In this document: piece by piece, positions 45,801 to 55,123 of the stretch
Position numbering within the stretch: the stretch's first letter is position 1
Layout of the letters: each line of letters begins with the position of its first letter
NCBI RefSeq assembly: GCF_000019965.1
Contig: NC_010571.1
Coordinates: forward strand, 2,737,001 to 2,801,000
Source of the DNA: Opitutus terrae PB90-1
Lineage (GTDB): Bacteria; Verrucomicrobiota; Verrucomicrobiia; Opitutales; Opitutaceae
Length of the DNA: 64,000 bases
Direction of reading: 5' to 3'
Notes under the pieces: generated by a model
What the model saw: only the letters and a program-made list of their open reading frames with translations
The model's database searches: none
Told to the model about the DNA's origin: nothing
Position numbers and translations under genes: made by a program

Positions 45801-48766
45801 ACGCACTCGCCAGCGGCGGCACGCTTTCACGCTTCGCCTACGCCTACAACGATCGGGGCCGTCGCACGGCGATGGAGACGCTCGAGGGCCGTTGGACCTA
45901 CGACTACGATGCGTTGGGCCAGCTCACTCGCGCGGCGTTCGCTTCTACCAATCCGGCCGTGGTTCCGAACCAAGATCTAGCGTATGTCTACGATGCGCTT
46001 GGCAATCGCATCCGGACGGTCGAAAACGGCGTCACCACCGAATACTCCAGCAACAATCTGAACCAATATGTGCGCACGGGCGACACGACCTATCGCTTCG
46101 ACGCGGATGGCAACCTGGTGCAGGAAGCCACGGCTGAAACCACCACGACCTACACCTACGACGACGAAAACCGGCTTGTGGCTGTGCGCAGGGGGACCGA
46201 CACGTGGAGTTACGGGTACGACGCGTTTGGCGGGCGCGTGACGAGTTCGGAGAATGGCGTTACGACCCGGTTCGTGCTCGACCCGATCGGGCTCGGCAAC
46301 GTCGTCGGCGAGTACGACGCGGCGGGCGAACTGATCGCCCGCTACGACCATGGGTTTGGGCTGCTGGCGCGCGCTGATCCGGCGGGCATCGAAGCCTACT
46401 ACGCATTCGACGCGCTCGGCAGCGTGCAGCAGGTCGTCACGGCCGCAGGCGAAGTGGCGAACCGGTACACCTATGCACCATTCGGTGGGTTGATTGGGAG
46501 AACGGAGACGCTCCCGAATCCGTTTCAGTTTGTCGGGCAGGTTGGGGTGATGAGCGAGTCCAGCGGATTGGGCTTCATGCGCGCGAGATTTTACAGCGGA
46601 CAGTGTGGGCGATTCATCCAAGCGGATCCGATCGGTCTAGCCGGTGGATTGAATCTGTACGCCTACACGATGAACGATCCAATCGGAGTTGATGATCCAT
46701 CAGGGAAATTTGTCCCGATTGCCGTGCAACTGGGCGTTGGAGTCATTGCCTATTACGTCGCATCCCGAGCGTTCGTCTATTGGCCGCGGATTGCTCCCGT
46801 TGTGTCCATTGTTGAACAATTGCCCGAGGGTGTGCCCGGCCCTGTTACCGACATAGGCGGACTGGCGGGATTTGGGCTGAAAAATGGTCGCGATCTGGCG
46901 CAGCTTTCTAACGAAACGCTGTACGGCATTGCGGCCATCAACCAAACGGTCGGAAACGCGATGCTGGACTGGATCGCTCGAGCCATCAATCCGCCGTCGT
47001 ACATGACGTCGATTCAAACGTCGAATCCTCCGGTTCCGCCGTACCAAATACTGGTTTCTGAAGGAACGTATGTCGCATTCTCGCAGGATCCCAACGCCAA
47101 GACGGGACCGACGGGATTTGGCGAACCCAACTACGTTTCTCCGAGCGGGGCGTTTGGCTATCGGATCGACTTCGAGAACGACGCCCACGCGACCAGTCCG
47201 GCGCAGCAGGTTGTCATCACCGATCAACTCAGCCGCGATCTGGACTGGGCGACTTTCCAGTTGTCCGAAATCGGCTTTGGCGATTCGTGGATCGTCGTTC
47301 CGGCCGGGAGCCGGAGTTTCGAGCACACCGAGCACGTCACCTACGATGGCGTCGATTTCGACGTGCAGATCGAGGTCACGCTCAACCCCGCATCAGGTGC
47401 GCTGTCCGCGACCTTCCGATCGGTCGATCCGCGGACAGGTTTGCCACCACCCGTGAACATCGGATTCCTGCCGCCGGAAAACGGCACGGGCCGCGGACAG
47501 GGTCACCTCTCCTACACGATCGCGCCAAGGCACGGACTTTCCACCGGCACCGCCATTCGCAATGTCGCGCTGATCTCCTTTGACGGTCAGCCCACCATCG
47601 CCACAAACCAGCGTGATCCCCACGATGCCAGCCGGGGAACCGATCCCACCAAGGAGGCGTTGCTGACGATCGACGCCGATGCGCCGACTTGCGACGTGGT
47701 CGTCCGGCCCATCGCCGGCTCGCCAAACCGCCATACGGTGGGCTGGTCGGGCAACGACTCAGGTGCTGGCGTGGCCGGTTTCGACATCTACATGTCGATC
47801 GACGACGGCCCTTGGATGCTGTGGCAGGTCAGTGCTACCGCGTCTTCGGCCGCTTTCGACGCGATGGCTGGCCGGACCTACCGGTTTTTTGGCCAGGCGC
47901 GGGATGCGGCGGGCAATCTCGGCAATCCCTCGAGCGAAGTTCGTCCCGCGGCGTTGAGCCAGCTCGTCAATTTCTCGATTCGATCTGCGGCCGGCCTCGG
48001 CAGCGATACCCTGATCGTCGGATTTGTCGTGAGTGGCGGCGCCAACAAGTCGCTGCTCGTGCGTGGCGTCGGACCGTCGCTCGGCGGGCAGGACGTGCAG
48101 GGGCCTCTCGCCGATCCGATTCTCACGCTCTATTCCGGCACTGGTGCGGTGATCGATTCCAACGACGACTGGGGCAGCACCGCCAATGGCTCTGTCATCG
48201 CAGCCACGACGCTAAAGCTGGGGGCCTTTGCCCTGCCGGACGATAGCCGCGATGCCGTGGTGATGCCTACATTGGCGAGTGGCGTCTACACGGTTCACGT
48301 TACAGGCAAATCGACGACAACCGGGGTGGCACTCACAGAAGTCTACGACGCCGCCGTAACCACCAGCGCCGCCCGGCTCGTCAACGCTTCAGCGCGAACC
48401 CGGGTGGGAACCGGTGATCAGATCCTCATCGCGGGCTTCGTGATCGTTGGCGATGGGAGCAGACCGCTGCTCATCCGTGGCATTGGTCCGACCCTAGCGG
48501 AGCTTGGAGTGGAGGGAGTGCTCAACGACCCGCAACTCGTGCTCTACCGGCAGGGTGTCGCTACCCCGCTTGAACAGAACGACAACTGGGGCGGAACCAC
48601 GGTGCTGCGCACCGCGTTTGGCTCAACAGGCGCGTCCTCGCTGGATGGCTCCAGCAAGGACGCCGCGGTGTTGGTAACCTTGCCTGCCGGCGCCTACACG
48701 GTGCACGTCAGCGGCGTGGGCAACACGACGGGCGTCGCCCTCGTTGAAGTCTACGAACTCCCATGA
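42845..48766 (+). CDS. Giant secreted Ig / C-type lectin / RHS-repeat protein with adhesive C-terminus
   Basis: A 1973-residue protein starting at ATG 42845 (GGAG 4 bases upstream) with an N-terminal hydrophobic signal (AFVRIVLAMGVLNLANV). An Ig-like domain spans about 45-120 (SYQWKRNGVDITNATG), a C-type lectin domain about 125-255 (AENWAKSRGGHLVAINSQAE, WSNGEPATYGNW, GEPNNAN), a linker 260-600, RHS/YD repeats 600-1250, and the RHS core about 1254-1290 (GRFIQADPIGLAGGLNLYAY). After the core comes a hydrophobic 130-residue segment, a beta domain 1428-1590 (YRIDFENDAHATSPAQ), an Ig-like domain near 1607-1700, and two copies of a repeat (1707-1835 and 1843-1973) with LLVRGVGPSL and LLIRGIGPTL. 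No toxin domain or immunity gene is present. Confidence 0.9.
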   Translation: MSTNTKRDSWIHHGAFVRIVLAMGVLNLANVCRAAVDLPEGFPAIIWHPQSQTVTAGINISLTVVASGAAPLSYQWKRNGVDITNATGSALALNNVQAADLGSYTVVVSNAIGSALSNPAIISGIERFFNGHAYDVTPQGMEWNEAENWAKSRGGHLVAINSQAEQDFLLRNFGAEPSYWIGLSDQAAEGDWSRWSNGEPATYGNWASGEPNNANAGEAFAMMNWNTNQGISGLGQWNDLPGGRTPGIIEYVIGGARAPAQKKPLEAKLIVPNALGRHVTATLYVECTNNSTVAIPAPLLLVRSADRALLTLDPARVVAGFWSSVAVEGFADTVQILASGAAPGVLAPGESVRVPVYYAGLQQPWNFGDSQLEFEVGALTADSEDPIDWSTLKGRLRPASMSDAGWEAVWTNFVAGAGHTWGEYVTMLNDNAAFLGRIGRRVVDVNQLLGFELLQADGLGPVRVLAAASDAQAAGPGLDLVFARSFGAAISPRFEVGAFGRGWTHNWQYSAQRAGDGTVTILGPAGSRRMFHPDSRAGTRYFTQPGDHGVLAALPGGGFTLSETDGLVRAFRSDGRLDYVAVPNGNRITARWTGDLLTRLEHSNGRGLDIIHDGGLIRSITDPIGRTTAYSYDTAQHLTGVRYASGQEIGYEYNTIAGAPGEHALTQINESGGTHKSVSYDAAGRLAGTSLSSGAEALGFAYDSAGRVTVTDALGHATRHFFDYRGLLARTEDALGHPVQMTFDDEHNLVELTDPAGGSYRYTYDSKGNVIEAADPLGATTRFAHAGAFNRLASVTDAKANLTRYTYTTEGDLQSITYADGSVERWTYDANGNASGWTNRRGRTIAYARDNDGRLTTKTLAGESRTTFDYDVRGNLTSTTDATGTTRFDYDARDWLTRITYPTGPWLQFTYDAAGRRATSLDQLGHRLNYGYDAAGRLEQLTDEQGRRIVHYTFDAAGRLAGKTLANGLTATYAYDTAGQLLVLTNALASGGTLSRFAYAYNDRGRRTAMETLEGRWTYDYDALGQLTRAAFASTNPAVVPNQDLAYVYDALGNRIRTVENGVTTEYSSNNLNQYVRTGDTTYRFDADGNLVQEATAETTTTYTYDDENRLVAVRRGTDTWSYGYDAFGGRVTSSENGVTTRFVLDPIGLGNVVGEYDAAGELIARYDHGFGLLARADPAGIEAYYAFDALGSVQQVVTAAGEVANRYTYAPFGGLIGRTETLPNPFQFVGQVGVMSESSGLGFMRARFYSGQCGRFIQADPIGLAGGLNLYAYTMNDPIGVDDPSGKFVPIAVQLGVGVIAYYVASRAFVYWPRIAPVVSIVEQLPEGVPGPVTDIGGLAGFGLKNGRDLAQLSNETLYGIAAINQTVGNAMLDWIARAINPPSYMTSIQTSNPPVPPYQILVSEGTYVAFSQDPNAKTGPTGFGEPNYVSPSGAFGYRIDFENDAHATSPAQQVVITDQLSRDLDWATFQLSEIGFGDSWIVVPAGSRSFEHTEHVTYDGVDFDVQIEVTLNPASGALSATFRSVDPRTGLPPPVNIGFLPPENGTGRGQGHLSYTIAPRHGLSTGTAIRNVALISFDGQPTIATNQRDPHDASRGTDPTKEALLTIDADAPTCDVVVRPIAGSPNRHTVGWSGNDSGAGVAGFDIYMSIDDGPWMLWQVSATASSAAFDAMAGRTYRFFGQARDAAGNLGNPSSEVRPAALSQLVNFSIRSAAGLGSDTLIVGFVVSGGANKSLLVRGVGPSLGGQDVQGPLADPILTLYSGTGAVIDSNDDWGSTANGSVIAATTLKLGAFALPDDSRDAVVMPTLASGVYTVHVTGKSTTTGVALTEVYDAAVTTSAARLVNASARTRVGTGDQILIAGFVIVGDGSRPLLIRGIGPTLAELGVEGVLNDPQLVLYRQGVATPLEQNDNWGGTTVLRTAFGSTGASSLDGSSKDAAVLVTLPAGAYTVHVSGVGNTTGVALVEVYELP

Positions 48767-48888
48767 CGGGAACCGGCCAGCTCGGTCTACGAGACGCAAT
48801 CGGATCATGACGCCCACACTCCCGGATAGTCGCACGTCCGGACTACGGGCGGGCCGTTCGCGGCACGATCACGTCCCTGTCGTTCGCG

Positions 48889-51800
48889 TCACGCCGCTGC
48901 CGACGCGCCGCCGTTGGCGGCGCGCACGAGCGCCTGCGTCAGATCTGGCAGCCGGACCGGCTTCGCGAGGTAGTCGTCCATGCCCGCGTCGAGGCATTTC
49001 TCGCGCTCGCCCTGCATCGCGTGCGCCGTCATGGCGATGATTGGAACGCGCCGAGAGTGCGTCGCTCGAATCCGGCGCGCGGTGTCGTAGCCGTCGAGTT
49101 CCGGCATCTGGCAATCCATCAACACGACGTCGTACCGCTTTTGCTGCAACGCCTGGAGTACGAGGAGTCCGTTGGCGACGCAGTCCGCCGAGCAGCCGAG
49201 CCGCTTGAGCTGCGCGCCGACCAGCCGCTGGTTGACGGGATTGTCCTCGGCCACGAGCACGGCGAGCCGACTCAGCACGGCGGCATCGGCGGCTGCGGCA
49301 CCAGGTGCTGGCGCCGGTGCGGCGGGCGTCGTTCGCGGGATGGCGGCACGCTCGAAGGCAATGACGCACCAGAAGACCGAACCGCCGGTTTCGGGACTGC
49401 GCACACCGATCTGGCCGCCCATCAGCTCGACGAGCTGGCGCGAGATCGCGAGCCCAAGTCCGGTGCCGCCGTAGCGGCGCGTCATGGACTCGTCGGCCTG
49501 CGTGAACGGCTGGAAGAGCCGCTCGGCCGCTTCGGGCGGCACGCCGATGCCAGTATCCGCCACCTCGATCCGCACGGACACCGGGCCGGAATCGTGCGCG
49601 GTTGCGCCGGGTTCGGGCGCCACCCGCACGAACACCCCGCCGTGCTCGGTGAACTTGACGGCGTTGCCGATGAGGTTGAGCAACACCTGGCGCACCCGGT
49701 TCGCATCGCCCAGCAGCGTGGGCGGCAACTCGGGCGACAACTCGGCTTTCAGGCGGAGGCCCTTGGCGGTGGCGCTTGGGCGGAGGAGGCTCACCGCGTC
49801 TTCCACCAGCTGATCGAGCCGGAACTCGGTGGGCACAAGCTGCAGCTTGCCCGCCTCGAGCTTCGACACGTCGAGGATGTCGTTGATGATCGCGAGCAGC
49901 GCCTCGGCGCTGTGGCGGATGGCCTGCGCGTATTCCTGTTGCTCGGGACCGAGCGGGGTGTCGACGAGGAGATTGCTCATGCCGATCACGCCGTTCATCG
50001 GCGTGCGGATCTCGTGCGACATGTTGGCGAGGAATTGATTTTTCGCCTTGGCGGCCTGCTGCGCCTTCGCGATGGCTGCCTCGAGCTCGCGCGTACGGGC
50101 GTGCACCAATCCCTTGAGCTCGAGGTTGCGCTGGCGCGTGCGCCGCAGGAGCCAGCGATTGCCGCCGACCACCAGTCCGAGTCCCGCCAGACCGTAAGCC
50201 AGATAGGCGAAAAACGTGCGGTAGAACGGCGGCGCGACGGCGAAGCGGAGCTCGGTCTCGTTGCCGACCGGGCCGGCGGTGTCGATCAGCCGGATGAGCA
50301 GCCGGTACTTCCCCTCATGCAGATTCGTCAGTCGAATGGTCGAGTCCGGCGAGGGCGTCGACCAACTGCTCGCGTCATCGTCAAACCTGTATTGAAAATC
50401 CGGTGAACGCAGATGGGCGAAGGTGCCGACGAAGCACTGGACGTTGAGGCTGTTGTTGGCGTACCGGAGCTGCTGCAATACGGTGGGGTCGGGATGCAGC
50501 ACGTTGTAGAGCGACAGGCCGGTACGAGCATCCGTTACCGCGACCACGAGGGGCGCGCGCGGAGCGGCCGGAGCCGTGGCGCGCGGTGGCACGATCCGGG
50601 CGAGCCGTCGCTGGCCGACGATCCAGACCTCGTTGGGACCGGCGAGCTGCAGCGCCGGGAAGCGTTCCCGAATGGCGGCCAGCGACTCGATGCGGGTGAC
50701 CTTGCCGCCGTGATCCGTGGCGACGCGGAGCAGGCCATGCGGGTGCGGCAGCCAGATCGTCCCGTCGGCGGTTTGGCGCGGGCGCCAGGTGCCGCCCGGG
50801 GCGAGTGAGAGCAACTGGTCGAGCTCCGGTGCGTCGATGAACCTGTCGCGTTGTTCGTCAAAATACAGCCGGTCGGTCGAGCTGCGGCTGATGACGGCGA
50901 CGGAACCGATTGCGCCGACGCCGAGCCACGAAGGCGTGGTGGATTGCCAGGGCAGCGAGTTGAAAACCTGGCGGATCAGTTTGCCGCCGCGCCAGGCGAT
51001 GCGCGCCACGCGGTCGATGCCGAGCTCGACCCATACGGCGCCGGGTGCGACCTCGACGATATGCGAGGGGAACCCGATGCCGGGAACCGTTTCGCCCAGC
51101 GGTTGCCAGGAGGTGCCGTTCCAGCCGATCGCGGCGATTTCGTTTTCGCCGATGGCGACGCAGACGTCCGCGGTGAGGCGCGCGAGCCGTTTGACGTTGA
51201 AGCGGTCGAGCACGCGCGTGATCTGGTCGCGGTCATCGCGATGGAATACTCCGCCACCATTGGCGATCAGCAGCCCGTGCTCCGTCGAAAGCAGGCCCCA
51301 GACGCCCTCCGCGAGGCCCAGGGGCACCTCGCGAAACGCGGTGGGTTCGGCCGGGCCCTGCGGCACGGATCCAAACAGACGACCCGTGGAGTAGACGAAC
51401 AGCTGGCCGCGATGCTGCACCACGCTCGGCCAGGAGAGGAAGAGTCCGAGCCGGTGATCGAAAATCTGCAGCGGCGCCCGCGTCAGGATCTTCGTGATGC
51501 CGCTCGCTCCCGCGGCCCACAGCACACCCGGCCCGGTCGCGCACACGTCCGTGAGACCGGTGAAATCGCCGCCGGGGAGCGAGAGCACCGCGTGCCCGTC
51601 GCGATCGAGCAGAAACAAGCCGCGGCCCTTCACGAGCACCGCCAGCTGGCCGTCGGCCAGCGGCAGCATCTTGGTCACGCCCGCGGCGAGCAGTGCGTCG
51701 ATGTCCGTGGGCCATGGCGTGAAGCGCGTGCCGTCGAAGCGCCAGAACTGTCCCTCCAAGGCGTGACCAAGCATGTGGCCGTCTTCCCACGGCACGGTGA

Positions 51801-52503
51801 AGTCGAAGCGAATCGCCGGTGCGCCTTCGGTCGCGAGGAGCACCGCGCCGTGCTCGGGATCGAGGCGGATGATGCCGTGGCTGAACGAACCGGCGAAGGC
51901 GGTCTCGCCGACGACGAACAGCGTCGCGAGCTCGGGGATCGGAAAGTACCGTTCGCGTCCCGTCGCGAGGTCGTGGTGAATGACACCTGAGTCGTTCGCG
52001 AAATACGCGCCGTGGATCGTGGCGGCGATGAAGGAAATCTGGTTGTTCGACGCCCATGCCGGCGCGGTGGTGGGTTTCAGCGAATGCAGCAGCAGCGTGC
52101 CGGCCTCGGTTTGCTCGAGCAGACCCCACGAGCCCGGACCACCGTAGTAAGTCCGCCCGTCGGGAGCGCGGCTCAGGCAGGTGACGATGATGCCGGCGTC
52201 CGATTCGACCCGCAGCGCGCTCCAGTTCTTGTCGTCGAACACGAGGCAGGTGCGTTCCTGAAACAAGAGCAGCCGTCCGAAGACATCCGTGCCGAGCTGC
52301 ACGCCGGGCGACACTTCGCCGATTTCCGCGAACGGGTAGTGCCGCATGACCGGCAGGCCGGTCACCGAGCCGGCGGCGCCGGTCGTGTCCGCGGCGCGGA
52401 GCAGCGGGGCTGCGGCGAACAGCACGGCGAGCGCGGGCAGGATCGAGAGGGGAAGGCGAAACGAGCGGAAGATTTGTTGCCGTGGACCGGGACGCCTATT
52501 CAT
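48889..52503 (-). CDS. Propeller-type hybrid two-component sensor kinase
   Basis: A 1204-residue protein starting at ATG 52503. A signal segment ([20 protein letters not shown]) precedes a periplasmic sensor of degenerate Reg_prop blades, ending in a Y_Y_Y domain ([20 protein letters not shown]). One transmembrane helix ([18 protein letters not shown]) and a coiled coil lead to HisKA with [15 protein letters not shown]; the phospho-acceptor is His830. The ATPase has [24 protein letters not shown] and [13 protein letters not shown]. The receiver ([17 protein letters not shown]) has Asp1130 in VVLMDCQMP and Lys in [11 protein letters not shown]. It lacks the AraC output domain typical of Bacteroides hybrid sensors, so signalling must go through another protein. 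It lies next to the RHS gene, convergent with it. Confidence 0.94.
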   Translation of the reverse strand: MNRRPGPRQQIFRSFRLPLSILPALAVLFAAAPLLRAADTTGAAGSVTGLPVMRHYPFAEIGEVSPGVQLGTDVFGRLLLFQERTCLVFDDKNWSALRVESDAGIIVTCLSRAPDGRTYYGGPGSWGLLEQTEAGTLLLHSLKPTTAPAWASNNQISFIAATIHGAYFANDSGVIHHDLATGRERYFPIPELATLFVVGETAFAGSFSHGIIRLDPEHGAVLLATEGAPAIRFDFTVPWEDGHMLGHALEGQFWRFDGTRFTPWPTDIDALLAAGVTKMLPLADGQLAVLVKGRGLFLLDRDGHAVLSLPGGDFTGLTDVCATGPGVLWAAGASGITKILTRAPLQIFDHRLGLFLSWPSVVQHRGQLFVYSTGRLFGSVPQGPAEPTAFREVPLGLAEGVWGLLSTEHGLLIANGGGVFHRDDRDQITRVLDRFNVKRLARLTADVCVAIGENEIAAIGWNGTSWQPLGETVPGIGFPSHIVEVAPGAVWVELGIDRVARIAWRGGKLIRQVFNSLPWQSTTPSWLGVGAIGSVAVISRSSTDRLYFDEQRDRFIDAPELDQLLSLAPGGTWRPRQTADGTIWLPHPHGLLRVATDHGGKVTRIESLAAIRERFPALQLAGPNEVWIVGQRRLARIVPPRATAPAAPRAPLVVAVTDARTGLSLYNVLHPDPTVLQQLRYANNSLNVQCFVGTFAHLRSPDFQYRFDDDASSWSTPSPDSTIRLTNLHEGKYRLLIRLIDTAGPVGNETELRFAVAPPFYRTFFAYLAYGLAGLGLVVGGNRWLLRRTRQRNLELKGLVHARTRELEAAIAKAQQAAKAKNQFLANMSHEIRTPMNGVIGMSNLLVDTPLGPEQQEYAQAIRHSAEALLAIINDILDVSKLEAGKLQLVPTEFRLDQLVEDAVSLLRPSATAKGLRLKAELSPELPPTLLGDANRVRQVLLNLIGNAVKFTEHGGVFVRVAPEPGATAHDSGPVSVRIEVADTGIGVPPEAAERLFQPFTQADESMTRRYGGTGLGLAISRQLVELMGGQIGVRSPETGGSVFWCVIAFERAAIPRTTPAAPAPAPGAAAADAAVLSRLAVLVAEDNPVNQRLVGAQLKRLGCSADCVANGLLVLQALQQKRYDVVLMDCQMPELDGYDTARRIRATHSRRVPIIAMTAHAMQGEREKCLDAGMDDYLAKPVRLPDLTQALVRAANGGASAAA

Positions 52504-52813
52504 CGAGCGGGCCGAGCATGGGGGGCGGGCATGGCTCGCGTCGATCACGTTCTGTCATAGATTGACCAAACCCAAGGTGCCGTTGCGGCAAGTGGTTGCG
52601 GCCATTCCTGGCGGGCCACCTCGCGGTTGCGGTACTGCCGGTGGAGGGCGCGTCGCCGCGCGGCAATCAGCGCTTGAGGGACGCGAGGTGGTGTGGGTGG
52701 CGGGGTGGCGCGCGGGCGTCCTGTCCGATGCGTGGCATGGGCGTCTCGCCCATGATTGCGGGTCGGAGCGCCGTCCACGGGCAAGAGGCCCGTGCCACGT
52801 TTGGATGCGCTGC
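52504..52813. repeat. Gene-free region with GTGGCA[CT]GGGC palindromes
   Basis: 310 bases between two minus-strand genes. It holds GTGGCATGGGCG-TCT-CGCCCATG at 52732-52754 and CACGGGC-AAGAG-GCCCGTGCCAC at 52776-52798, in opposite orientation as in the pair at 22716-22820. A decayed third copy may lie around 52704-52730. The promoter of the kinase gene should lie near 52520-52570, but no boxes are clear. Confidence 0.75.
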
Positions 52814-53599
52814 TCAGAGATCGTCCACCGGCGCGGGCTGGCGGAGCCAGTTCACCTCGCTGTCTTCCATGAACTGCGCGGGCCAGGTGGCGTGGCTGAT
52901 CTCCCACGGGCGGAATTCGCGGATGCTGCGGGCGAATTCCTCGATGGCCGCCGCGGTCGGATCGGCGGCAAGCCGTTCGATCTGGGCGAGGAGGCCGGCG
53001 GGTTTTTCCGGCGCGCTCTCGAGCACGCGGAGAAACCATTTGTGAAACGGGTAGAGGAGTTCGTTGTGCGCGAGCACGATCCGGCCGCCGAAGAGCGTGA
53101 GCTTCGAAACGGCGGTGCGCAGCAGCGGCAGGTTCTGTCGCTTGAGCGCTTCACCGGTGAACCAGAACCACGCCTCGAATTGCGCCTGAAATCGCCAGAG
53201 CCGCGATGCTTTGTCGGCGGTGGGATAGCGCGCGGCCTCCGCGAGGAGCGGGGCGAGGGTGGGGCTGCGCGAGAAGAGCACCTGCGCGTCCTTGAACGCG
53301 AAGCGCGCAGGCTCGCTGCCCTTGTCGCGCACCTGCTCGAGGAAGGCGAGGGAGGTGTATTTGCCGTCGACATAGCCGGCGGCATACGTGCACAGCTCGC
53401 GACTGAAGAAGCACGTGCGGCCGGTGCGCGTCCGCTCGCGGTGATCCTCGTCGGAAACGACGATCATGACATCGACGTCGGAGTCGGCGTTGGCGAAGCC
53501 GTGAGCGAGGGAGCCGCCGAGAAGGAGTCCGACGACCGCGGGATCGGCGGCGAAGTGTTCGGTCGTGCGACGAATGGTTTCTGCGTGGTGGGGCAGCAT
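52814..53599 (-). CDS. Nucleotidyltransferase-domain protein
   Basis: A 261-residue protein starting at ATG 53599. The polymerase-beta-like nucleotidyltransferase motif is VVGLLLGGSLAHGFANADSD followed by VDVMIVV, giving GS and the DxD metal site. The rest is helical (FRFQ-type segments, FEAWFWFTGEALKRQNLPLL, and LLYPFHKWFLRVL) and resembles antibiotic or small-molecule adenylyltransferases. No HEPN/MNT-type antitoxin partner is adjacent, so a toxin-antitoxin role is not supported. It is divergent from nudC. Confidence 0.85.
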   Translation of the reverse strand: MLPHHAETIRRTTEHFAADPAVVGLLLGGSLAHGFANADSDVDVMIVVSDEDHRERTRTGRTCFFSRELCTYAAGYVDGKYTSLAFLEQVRDKGSEPARFAFKDAQVLFSRSPTLAPLLAEAARYPTADKASRLWRFQAQFEAWFWFTGEALKRQNLPLLRTAVSKLTLFGGRIVLAHNELLYPFHKWFLRVLESAPEKPAGLLAQIERLAADPTAAAIEEFARSIREFRPWEISHATWPAQFMEDSEVNWLRQPAPVDDL

Positions 53600-53743
53600 G
53601 GCGGGGGTGAGGCGGGGAACGGCCGCGCTCGATGCGAGGCGTGTGCGTGGTCGAATCTGTGGCCCGGGCGCGCGGCGACGATCTGCGCGTGAGTCTTACA
53701 CTAGCTCGTTGCGCGCGGATATTCCTCTTTGTTGAGTACGACC

Positions 53744-54580
53744 ATGGCGTTCATCTACCACCACGCGCGACAAGCCACGCCGGGGCCGGACGAACCCTGC
53801 CTCGTGATCGAGGGCAAGCGGCTGCTCGTGCGAGCGGCCGCGGTCGCGAGCGGGCCGCGATCGGAAGATGCGCGGCTGCTGCCGGGCTACGCCGCGCTCG
53901 CGGGCTGGCCGGGCGCGGCCGTCGCGCCCTTGCAGATCGGAGAGCTCGACGGACGGAACTGCTGGATGCTCGGGGTGGAAAACGCCGAGCTGCGGGCGCC
54001 GGCCGGCTGCGAATGGATCGAAACCCGCGCGCTGCTGGGCGTATTCACGCCGGCCCAGTGGCATGCGGTGAGTTGCGCGCGACATCTATACTGGTGGCAG
54101 AGCCGGCATCGTTTCTGTGGCGTGTGCGGAACGCCCACGGAGCTCGCGACCGACGAACCGGCGCGGCGGTGCCCGCGTTGCGGCGCGCTGTTTTTCCCGG
54201 TCGTGTCCCCGGCGGTGATCGTCGCGATCACCCGGGGCGAGGAATTGCTGCTGGCGCACAACCGGAATTTTCCGGCGGGGATGTTCAGTCTGCTGGCGGG
54301 GTTTGTCGACCCGGGCGAAACGCTGGAACAGGCGGTCGTCCGCGAGGTACGCGAAGAGGTTGGAATTGAAATCGGCGGGCTGAGCTATGTGGAGAGCCAG
54401 CCGTGGGCGTTTCCGAATTCGCTGATGATCGGATTTCGGGCCCGCCGTGTGGGCGGCGAAATCGTCGCGGACGGCAAGGAGATCGAGGAAGCGGGGTGGT
54501 TTCGGCGCAGCGCGCTGCCACAGATCCCGCAGCCCGGGACGGTGGCGCGGCGGTTGATTGAGGCTTGGCTGAAGGAGTAG
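53744..54580 (+). CDS. nudC: NAD(+) diphosphatase
   Basis: About 278 residues from ATG 53744 (TTG 53729 is in frame). It hydrolyses NAD(H) to NMN(H) and AMP and may remove NAD caps from RNA. The zinc ribbon is seen as FCGVCGTPTEL and RRCPRCGALFFPV (four Cys). The Nudix box is GFVDPGETLEQAVVREVREE, continuing VGIEIGG, and the NudC family tail SQPWAFPNSLMIGFRAR follows. With nadR and pnuC 3-5 kb away, it adds to the window's NAD-related set, although on the opposite strand. Confidence 0.95.
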   Translation: MAFIYHHARQATPGPDEPCLVIEGKRLLVRAAAVASGPRSEDARLLPGYAALAGWPGAAVAPLQIGELDGRNCWMLGVENAELRAPAGCEWIETRALLGVFTPAQWHAVSCARHLYWWQSRHRFCGVCGTPTELATDEPARRCPRCGALFFPVVSPAVIVAITRGEELLLAHNRNFPAGMFSLLAGFVDPGETLEQAVVREVREEVGIEIGGLSYVESQPWAFPNSLMIGFRARRVGGEIVADGKEIEEAGWFRRSALPQIPQPGTVARRLIEAWLKE

Positions 54581-54756
54581 CCCCGTTGTCGAACCTGCTC
54601 GTCGCGCTCGTCGCCTCGCAGGCGGGAATCGCGACAACAGCGTCGCAGTTCCAGCGGACGAGTCTTTACCCAGGGCTGTGCGCCGGTTTTGGGCTCTCGT
54701 GTCATCTCGCTCGTCTGCTGACATAAGGTTGTCGGGAGACGGAGTAGAGTGGGCGC

Positions 54757-55086
54757 ATGACGCTCACACTTTCCCCAGAGATTGCGGCGATGCTGGCGGC
54801 ATGGAACGCGCACGATGTCGACGGACTGGTCGACTGCTTCACTCCCGATGCGACCGTCCGCGACGAAGGTCGGCGGCATCACGGCCCCGCGGCCATTCGC
54901 GCCTGGTTTGAGGAACTCTGCGATCGTTCAGCGCCGAGGATCGAGGTGACTGCGATTGCCGAAGCCGACGGCGAAACGATTCTGACGGTGAGCGTTGATG
55001 GTGAGCGCGCGGGCGGCCTGAGCGAGCGGCGTTACGTCGTCGCGACCGAAGACGAACGGATCGTGGCGCTGCGAATCGTGCCGTGA
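54757..55086 (+). CDS. SnoaL-like / NTF2-family protein
   Basis: A 109-residue protein starting at ATG 54757. The SnoaL-like cone fold signature is visible: EIAAMLAAWNAHDVDGLVDC, FTPDATVRDEG, GPAAIRAWFEEL, then three strands (RIEVTAIAEADGETILTVSV and ERRYVVATEDERIVALRIV-type). Length is typical. Such proteins bind or isomerise small molecules; no specific role can be named. Confidence 0.85.
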   Translation: MTLTLSPEIAAMLAAWNAHDVDGLVDCFTPDATVRDEGRRHHGPAAIRAWFEELCDRSAPRIEVTAIAEADGETILTVSVDGERAGGLSERRYVVATEDERIVALRIVP

Positions 55087-55123
55087 CGAAGCGGACGCGG
55101 CCGGCCGGCGCTGAGGCGGGAAT

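Noticed and set aside
52814-53599. MNT/HEPN-type toxin-antitoxin module
   Set aside because: The nucleotidyltransferase is 261 residues long and no HEPN partner is adjacent.
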